64,000 nt of DNA from Saccharopolyspora gregorii. Lineage in GTDB: Bacteria; Actinomycetota; Actinomycetes; Mycobacteriales; Pseudonocardiaceae. Position numbers and translations under genes: made by a program. Positions within the stretch are counted from its first letter, which is position 1; the number at the start of each line of letters is the position of its first letter. Positions 58,694-64,000 of the stretch are shown piece by piece. Under the pieces are notes generated by a model. It was not told where the DNA came from. It made no database searches and worked only from the letters and a program-made list of their open reading frames with translations. The stretch spans positions 2,294,001-2,358,000 of the forward strand of contig NZ_CP059556.1 in assembly GCF_024734405.1 (NCBI RefSeq). The letters are read 5' to 3'.

Positions 58694-59911
58694 TCACCAG
58701 GTGATCGGGAGGGCCTTCACGCCGCCGGTCACCCGGTCCGAGCGGACGTCGAGGTCGTCGACGTCCACCGCCAGCCGCAGCTTGGGGAACCGCTGGAACA
58801 GTTCGGTGAACACCACCTTCAGCTCGGTGCGCGCCAGGCTCGCGCCGATGCAGAAGTGCATGCCGTGCCCGAAGGTCAGGTGCACGTTCGGCTTGCGCTC
58901 CGGGTCGAAGTGCTCCGGCTCGCCGTACACCGACTCGTCGCGGTTCGCCGCACCGGTCGGGATGAGCACCGCGTCACCGCGCGCGATGAGCTGCCCGCCG
59001 ACCTCCACGTCCTCGTGGGCGTAGCGCAGCAGGCCGAGGCCGCTGGGGTCGGCGACCCGCAGGATCTCCTCCACGGTCTGCTGCACCCGGCCGGCCGGGT
59101 CGGCGGCGAACTCGTCCCGGCGATCCAGGTCGGTCAGCAGCAGGAGCACCCCGAGGTCGATGCGCGTCACCGTGGTCTCGTGCCCGGCGAACAGCAGGCC
59201 GGAGGCGAGCCTGGACAGCTCGCCGTCGTCGAAGTCCGGGTCGGCTTCCTGCGCCCGCACCAGGTCGGTGACCACGTCCTCGCCGGGGGAGTGCCGCTTC
59301 GCCTCGGCGAGCCGGGCCATGTACTCGGCCAGCTCGACCCGCGCGGCCTGTGCGGCGTCGCCGGTGCCCAGCCGGCTCATCCGGTCGGAGAGCCCGGCGA
59401 AGTACTCGCGGTCCTCGAACGGCACTCCGAGGAGTTCGCAGATCACCAGCACCGGCAACGGGAACGACAGGTGCTCGTGCAGGTCCACCGGTGCGCCGGG
59501 GTTCGCGTCGTGCGCGGCCTGCATCGAGTCCAGGCAGCCCCGCACCAGGTCCTGCACGTGGTCGGTGAGCAGCCGCATCCGCTTCGCGGAGAACGCGGGG
59601 GTGAGCAGCTTGCGCATCCGGTTGTGCCGGGCCTGCTCGGTGTCGTAGTCGCCGTTCGGTCCGTTGAGGACGCCCGCGTCGGAGATCTTCGCGGCCTGCT
59701 CCGGAGCGGGGTGCGAACGGCCGAACCGCCCGTCGCCGAACACGGCGCGCGCCTCCTCGAACGAGGTGATCAGCCACGCCGGGTCCCCGGCGGGCGTGCG
59801 CACCCGGGTGATCGGCGCCTGCTTGCGCAGCACCTCGTACAGCGGCGCGATCTCCAGCACGTTCGGCCGGTCGAACGGCAGCTGCGGCAGGGCTTCGGCC
59901 GTGGTGCTCAT
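58694..59911 (-). CDS. Cytochrome P450
   Basis: The 405-residue bacterial P450 has the I-helix oxygen motif AGHETT, E-x-x-R in VEEILRV, and the heme-binding FGHGMHFCIGASLAR with the thiolate Cys. The N-terminal region (LPQLPFDRPNVLEIAPLYEV) and length fit the CYP105/107-like classes, which need a ferredoxin partner; none is encoded nearby. ATG 59911 overlaps the PadR stop (TGATG), so the regulator and P450 are cotranscribed. Confidence 0.9.
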   Translation of the reverse strand: MSTTAEALPQLPFDRPNVLEIAPLYEVLRKQAPITRVRTPAGDPAWLITSFEEARAVFGDGRFGRSHPAPEQAAKISDAGVLNGPNGDYDTEQARHNRMRKLLTPAFSAKRMRLLTDHVQDLVRGCLDSMQAAHDANPGAPVDLHEHLSFPLPVLVICELLGVPFEDREYFAGLSDRMSRLGTGDAAQAARVELAEYMARLAEAKRHSPGEDVVTDLVRAQEADPDFDDGELSRLASGLLFAGHETTVTRIDLGVLLLLTDLDRRDEFAADPAGRVQQTVEEILRVADPSGLGLLRYAHEDVEVGGQLIARGDAVLIPTGAANRDESVYGEPEHFDPERKPNVHLTFGHGMHFCIGASLARTELKVVFTELFQRFPKLRLAVDVDDLDVRSDRVTGGVKALPITW

Positions 59912-60438
59912 CAGTGCTCCTCCTGTGGTGGTAAATCTGCGGTGGCCCGGGCGGCGATCCCGTCGAGCCAGTCCAGTTCGGCGCGCAGCCTGCGCAGCGA
60001 CTCGTCCAGCGCCTCCTGCCCCCAGGTGCTCGCGCCGGTGCGGGTGAGCGCGGAAAGCCGGTCGCGGCGCTGCCGAAGCGCGCACCGGCGCGACTCGACG
60101 ACGCCGAGGCGCTCGTCGGCGGTCAGCCAGTCGAAGTGCGCCAGGCGGGCGAGGAACTCCGGTTCGTCCGCGGCGAGTTCGGCGGGCAGCTCCGCGAGCA
60201 TGTCGTGCAGCAGCTCCCGGCCGACCTCGGTGATCGTGTAGACGTTGCGCGGCGGCCGGCCCTCCTGCGGCTCGGCGGAGCGGGTGACGGCCGCGGCCTC
60301 GGTGAACCGCCGCAGCGCCGGGTAGAGCGAGTTGTTCGACAGCGCGAACCCGGTTCCTTCCTCCACCCGCTTCCGCAGCTCGTAGCCGTGCGAGGGCTCC
60401 TTGGCGAGATGGGCCAGCAGCAGGACGTCGATCCACAC
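59911..60438 (-). CDS. PadR-family regulator
   Basis: The 175-residue protein has a PadR winged helix (LLAHLAKEPSHGYELRKRVE, then NNSLYPALRRFTEA and GRPPRNVYTITEVGRELL) and a helical C-terminal dimerisation domain of the Vir_act type. GTG 60438 lies directly after a direct repeat and without a ribosome site, so the message may be leaderless. It probably represses its own operon, including the P450. Confidence 0.87.
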   Translation of the reverse strand: MWIDVLLLAHLAKEPSHGYELRKRVEEGTGFALSNNSLYPALRRFTEAAAVTRSAEPQEGRPPRNVYTITEVGRELLHDMLAELPAELAADEPEFLARLAHFDWLTADERLGVVESRRCALRQRRDRLSALTRTGASTWGQEALDESLRRLRAELDWLDGIAARATADLPPQEEH

Positions 60439-60462
60439 CTAAGTCACGATAACCTAGGTCAC
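60437..60462. promoter_or_regulatory. Direct repeats before padR
   Basis: ACCTAAGTCAC (60437-60447) and ACCTAGGTCAC (60452-60462) match at 10 of 11 bases with a 4-base spacer. The second contains the palindrome ACCTAGGT. They abut the GTG start and are probably the PadR operator. Confidence 0.55.
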
Positions 60463-60491
60463 CCTGACGGTCGACCTCCCGCACCGCCCCC

Positions 60492-60608
60492 CAGGTGAGT
60501 GGCCCCTTCGCCCTGTCTGCTCGGTCTGGTGGGCCACTCACCTGCGCGGCCCTTCTAAGGTGAGTGGCCCGTTCGCCTCGCTTGCTTGGTCCAGCGGGCC
60601 ACTCACCT
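60492..60608. repeat. Two tandem copies of a GTGAGTGGCCC hairpin
   Basis: Copy 1 pairs CAGGTGAGTGGCCC (60492-60505) with GGGCCACTCACCTG (60531-60544). Copy 2 pairs AGGTGAGTGGCCCG (60558-60571) with CGGGCCACTCACCT (60595-60608). Loops are 25 and 23 bases and share pieces. They lie between two divergent 5' ends, so termination of an upstream gene is not their obvious job. Confidence 0.8.
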
Positions 60609-60705
60609 CGGGGTGGTGGGGCTTGCCCGATCGGTGGTGAACGCTGGGCCGTTCGGCGGCGTAGGGTCGGGCGGAGTCCGGTCGCAGCCGCAAGGGGGTC
60701 GCATC

Positions 60706-61713
60706 GTGGGAGCCGCGCAGTCCTCGACCGACGAGTTCGTCCGCGAACCGCTGGGCGTGCAGGAGCGGATCACCGCCGACGGGAGCTCCCCGTGGCCCGT
60801 CGAACCGCACCGGTACCGGCTCATCGGCGCCCGCGCCTGCCCGTGGGCGAACCGCGTGATCATCGTGCGCAGGCTGCTCGGCCTGGAACCGGTGCTGTCG
60901 CTGGGCATCGCCGGGCCGCTGCACGACGACCGCAGCTGGCGCTTCCACCTCGACCCCGGCGGCGTGGACCCGGTGCTCGGCATCGAATGGCTGCGCGAGG
61001 CCTACGAGCGGGCGATTCCGGGTTACGACAAGGGCGTCACCGTGCCCGCGGTCGTCGAGATCCCCACCGGGAAGGTCGTCACCAACGCCTACCAGGACCT
61101 CGAATTCGACCTCGCCACGCAGTGGACCGCGCACCACCGCCCCGGTGCGCCCGACCTGTTCCCCGCCGCGCACCGCGACGAGATCGCCGAGATCTCCGGT
61201 CAGCTGTTCCACGACGTCAACAACGGCGTCTACAAGTGCGGGTTCGCGAAGGCCCAAGGGCCGTACGAGAAGGCCTACGACGCGCTGTTCGCCCGGCTGG
61301 ACGCGCTGTCCGAGCGGCTCGCCGGGCAGCGCTACCTCGTCGGCGACACGATCACCGAGGCCGACGTGCGGTTCTGGGTGACGCTGGTGCGCTTCGACGC
61401 CGCCTACCACGGGCACTTCAAGTGCAACCGGTCCACGCTCACCGACATGCCGGTGCTGTGGGCCTACGCGCGCGACCTGTTCCAGACGCCGGGATTCGGC
61501 GACACCATCGACTTCGAGCAGATCAAGCAGCACTACTACGGCGTGCACACCGAGATCAACCCGACCGGGATCGTGCCGAAGGGGCCGGACCCGTCGGGCT
61601 GGCTGAGCCCGCACGGCCGCGAAGAGCTCGGCGGGCGCCCCTTCGGCGACGGGACCCCGCCCGGTCCGCCGCCGATCGCGGAACGGGTGCCCTCGATCGC
61701 CGAGCCCCGGTGA
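60706..61713 (+). CDS. Glutathione-S-transferase-like (xi class) protein
   Basis: The 335-residue protein has an N-terminal thioredoxin fold with the Cys motif ACPWANRVIIVRRL, the cis-Pro region TVPAVVEI and a C-terminal helical domain (YLVGDTITEADVRFWVTLVRF). It matches the glutathionyl-hydroquinone reductase family. GTG 60706 follows GGGGG. Most actinomycetes use mycothiol instead of glutathione, so the true thiol partner is uncertain. Confidence 0.85.
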   Translation: MGAAQSSTDEFVREPLGVQERITADGSSPWPVEPHRYRLIGARACPWANRVIIVRRLLGLEPVLSLGIAGPLHDDRSWRFHLDPGGVDPVLGIEWLREAYERAIPGYDKGVTVPAVVEIPTGKVVTNAYQDLEFDLATQWTAHHRPGAPDLFPAAHRDEIAEISGQLFHDVNNGVYKCGFAKAQGPYEKAYDALFARLDALSERLAGQRYLVGDTITEADVRFWVTLVRFDAAYHGHFKCNRSTLTDMPVLWAYARDLFQTPGFGDTIDFEQIKQHYYGVHTEINPTGIVPKGPDPSGWLSPHGREELGGRPFGDGTPPGPPPIAERVPSIAEPR

Positions 61714-62074
61714 GCATTTCCCGGATTCACTCGAACCAACGCATTCGATTGCGCCGTTCGGCGCACCCCGGTTGATTCTCCGAATCGCTGATCTTCGGGT
61801 TGCTGGGCCATTCGTGAAAACCGCTTGACCTCCGAGTGCGATCTCAAGAAACTGGGCTCGCGCACCGGTTCCAGCAGGTCGCCAGCCGGGAAGGGGTCCC
61901 GGCCCTGCTCGACGCGCGAACGATCGGAGCTCCACTGCTCCGAACAGCCATTGGGGGAATGGTCTCATCTCGCGGCCCGGCATTTCCGGGTCGAGCGCTT
62001 TTCGCGCGCCCACGTTCCACCGCCTTTCCCCCTGACCCCGCGCGCTTTCCGGCGCGCGGAGGAATGGGAGGGGC
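61714..62074. other. Leader and promoter region of the tail-sheath gene
   Basis: No gene is supported in this 361-base stretch. It is somewhat A/T-richer around 61720-61830, consistent with a promoter for the injection-system operon. GGAGGAATGGGAGG precedes the sheath start. Confidence 0.5.
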
Positions 62075-63922
62075 ATGCCGACGAACACGTCCTATCCAGG
62101 TGTCCACGTCGAGGAGATCCCGAGCAGCGCGCGCACCATCTCCACCGTCACCACCTCGGTGACCGCGTTCGTCGGGCACACCCGCCGCGGACCGCTGAAC
62201 GAGCCGGTCCGGGTGACCAGCTTCGCCGAGTTCGAGCGCCGCTTCGGCGGGCTGACCTCGCGCGGCGCGCTCGGCTACGCGGTGCACCAGTTCTTCGCCA
62301 ACGGCGGCACGATCGCGCTCGTCGTGCGCGTCGCCGCCCGCGGTACCGGCAAGGCCGCCTCGGTGGTGCTGCACGCCGGCGACCGGCGCAAGGACTGCCC
62401 GGTGCTGGCGGTGCACGCGAAGGAACCCGGGGCGTGGGGCAACGGCCTGCACGTCACCGTCGACCACGACACGAACCGCCCGGAGGAGACGTTCAACCTG
62501 CACGTCGCCGACGCGCGGGTCGGGGTCCGCGAAGCCTTCGGCGGCCTGTCGCTGGAGCCCGGGCACGGCCGGTACGCGGAGACCGCGGTGAACTCGTCCT
62601 CGGCGCTGATCCGCGTCGAAGTGCTGGATTCGGGGCTGCCCGCCGCGAGCGGCACCGTCTCCCGCCCGTTCGACGGCGAGCTGCCGGACCTGGGCGTGGA
62701 GCTCACCGCGAAGATCGGCGACGTGGAGCGGGACTTCACGCTCTACGAGGAGGACGTGGACGGCGAGGCGCCGTGCACCGTCGCCGAACTGGCGCTGCTG
62801 CTGGAGCGCAAGCTGCGCTCGCTGCCGGACGCCCCGGGCAAGCGCGCGTTCGCGGGGGCGACCGTCACCGCGTTCGGCGACCGGCTGCAGACCGTCGCCG
62901 GTTCCACCGACCCGGCCGACGAGGTCCGGTTCCGCGGCGAGTGCGCCGGGGACCTCGGGCTCGACGAGACGGTGCGCCCGCCGGTGTTCCCGCTGGAGTG
63001 CGGGGAGGACGGCGACCCGCCCGGACCGCGCGACCTCATCGGCAGCGAGGCGCGCAAGACCGGGTTGCAGGCGTTGCGCGACGTGGACGACGTGAACCTG
63101 CTGGCGCTGCCCGAACTCGCCGGCTACGAGTCCACTGAGGACGTGCTGGTGGTGCTCACCGCGGCCGACCGGATCTGCCGCGAGCGCCGGATCTTCCTGC
63201 TGGTGGACGCGCCGTCAGCGTGGTCCGGGGTGGATGCGGTGCGCGCCGGCATCGCCGCGTTCGACCCGGTGCGCAGCGACCACGCTGGCCTGTTCTTCCC
63301 GCACCTGCAGCTGGTCGACCCGCTGTCCGGGCGGCTGCGGTCCTTCCCGCCGTGCGGGGCGGTCGCCGGGGTCATCGCCCGCACCGATGCCGAGCGCGGC
63401 GTGTGGAAGGCGCCGGCGGGGACCGAGGCGAAGCTGCTCGGGGTGCGGTCGCCGTCGGTGCGGCTCACCGACCGGGAGAGCGGGCTGCTCAACCCGCTCG
63501 GGGTGAACTGCCTGCGCAGCTTCCCCGTGGTGGGCGCGGTCGTGTGGGGCGCGCGGACCCTCGCGGGTTCGGATGCGGCCGACTCGGAGTGGAAGTACCT
63601 GCCGGTGCGGCGGCTGGCGCTGCACGTGGAGGAGAGCCTGCGCCGCGGCCTGCAGTGGGCGGTGTTCGAACCGAACACCGAACAGCTGTGGCAGCAGATC
63701 CGGCTCAACGCATCCGCCTACCTGCACACCCTGTTCCGGCAGGGCGCGTTCCAGGGCGGCACGCCCCGCGAGGCGTACTTCGTCAAGTGCGACGCCGACA
63801 CCACCACGCAGGAGGACGTCGATCGCGGAGTCGTCAACGTCGTCGTCGGCATCGCCCCGACGAAGCCCGCCGAGTTCGTGATCGTGACCATCCAGCAGTT
63901 CGCCGGCCTCCCGCAGGCGTAG
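62075..63922 (+). CDS. Contractile tail sheath protein (phage-tail-like injection system)
   Basis: The 615-residue protein starts PTNTSYPGVHVEEIPSSART and contains SVTAFVGHTRRGP near residue 28, then GALGYAVHQFFANGG. The C-terminal domain has GVNCLRSFPVVGAVVWGART, YLPVRRLALHVEESL and QWAVFEPNTEQLW, all classic sheath subdomain III blocks. It would polymerise around an inner tube and contract. The gene immediately downstream looks like the tube protein, the order found in extracellular and Streptomyces-type contractile injection systems. Phage origin is less likely, since no phage genes flank it on the left. Confidence 0.93.
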   Translation: MPTNTSYPGVHVEEIPSSARTISTVTTSVTAFVGHTRRGPLNEPVRVTSFAEFERRFGGLTSRGALGYAVHQFFANGGTIALVVRVAARGTGKAASVVLHAGDRRKDCPVLAVHAKEPGAWGNGLHVTVDHDTNRPEETFNLHVADARVGVREAFGGLSLEPGHGRYAETAVNSSSALIRVEVLDSGLPAASGTVSRPFDGELPDLGVELTAKIGDVERDFTLYEEDVDGEAPCTVAELALLLERKLRSLPDAPGKRAFAGATVTAFGDRLQTVAGSTDPADEVRFRGECAGDLGLDETVRPPVFPLECGEDGDPPGPRDLIGSEARKTGLQALRDVDDVNLLALPELAGYESTEDVLVVLTAADRICRERRIFLLVDAPSAWSGVDAVRAGIAAFDPVRSDHAGLFFPHLQLVDPLSGRLRSFPPCGAVAGVIARTDAERGVWKAPAGTEAKLLGVRSPSVRLTDRESGLLNPLGVNCLRSFPVVGAVVWGARTLAGSDAADSEWKYLPVRRLALHVEESLRRGLQWAVFEPNTEQLWQQIRLNASAYLHTLFRQGAFQGGTPREAYFVKCDADTTTQEDVDRGVVNVVVGIAPTKPAEFVIVTIQQFAGLPQA

Positions 63923-63940
63923 CGAACCGGAGGAGTGAGC

Positions 63941-64000
63941 ATGGCCGAGTTCCAGATCAACGCCCACCGCTTCGACCCGTACAAGAACTTCAAGTTCCTC
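63941..64000 (+). CDS. Tail-tube protein, start only (cut by the window end)
   Basis: The 20 codons visible read AEFQINAHRFDPYKNFKF after the ATG. INAHRFDPYKNFKF is the conserved start of gp19-like tail-tube proteins of contractile injection systems. GGAGG at 63929-63933 precedes the start. It lies 18 bases after the sheath gene. Confidence 0.8.
   Translation, partial: MAEFQINAHRFDPYKNFKFL

Noticed and set aside
62075-64000. Prophage
   Set aside because: Only sheath and tube genes are visible, no integrase, capsid or attachment site, and the left flank is ordinary metabolic DNA. The right side is unseen, so this remains open.

Overview
The window is high-GC actinomycete DNA. Its genes have strong G/C at third codon positions, many GTG starts and ATGA/GTGA stop-start overlaps. 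It carries mycofactocin and NDMA-dependent dehydrogenase genes, a DUF397 gene, an IdeR/DmdR-type iron box and the start of a contractile-injection locus. Together these suggest a Pseudonocardiaceae-type organism, perhaps near Saccharopolyspora; the genus is a guess. There is one tRNA (Cys) and no rRNA, CRISPR array or recognisable insertion sequence.

Region 1 (1-11 kb) is aromatic-acid catabolism mixed with gene remains. A MarR regulator, an aldehyde dehydrogenase, a feruloyl-CoA synthetase-like ligase and a hydroxycinnamoyl-CoA hydratase/lyase form a hydroxycinnamate side-chain-shortening module. Two promoters in it share the same 13-bp operator. A phenol-type flavin hydroxylase follows. On each side lies a divergent regulator/enzyme pair (CaiB/GntR and TetR/flavin monooxygenase) in which both genes have lost their 5' ends at a single junction.

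Region 2 (11-23 kb) holds an NDMA-dependent alcohol dehydrogenase, carbonic anhydrase, a metallo-beta-lactamase-fold hydrolase, a COG0523 metal GTPase, an SDR dehydrogenase, a CPBP protease, a two-component system, a sugar ABC importer with a frameshifted permease, and DUF397.

Region 3 (23-28.8 kb) is the best candidate for an undescribed system. A 54-residue peptide with His-Gly-Trp-Gly repeats and a Cys-Gly-Cys-Lys end is followed by a 14-bp hairpin, an ABC exporter and a flavin monooxygenase. A PLP decarboxylase is transcribed divergently.

Region 4 (28.8-41.3 kb) is a 12-gene mycofactocin operon (mftA, B, C, E, F) with two Old-Yellow-type oxidoreductases, an ETF pair, a FixC/FixX-like quinone-linked module and an SDR. 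A divergent TetR gene (mftR) flanks it. mftD is absent.

Region 5 (41.3-64 kb) holds a pseudouridine synthase, tRNA-Cys, a luciferase-like flavoenzyme, an iron-boxed acyl-CoA dehydrogenase/siderophore-binding operon, and an NTPase paired with an anchored ligand-binding protein. Next come an HpcH-type lyase, a C4-sugar-phosphate operon (PGDH-C protein, two TIM-barrel isomerases, RpiB, DhaKL kinase, MFS) with a FadR-type regulator, a P450/PadR pair, a glutathione-transferase-like enzyme, and the first genes of a contractile injection system cut by the window end.
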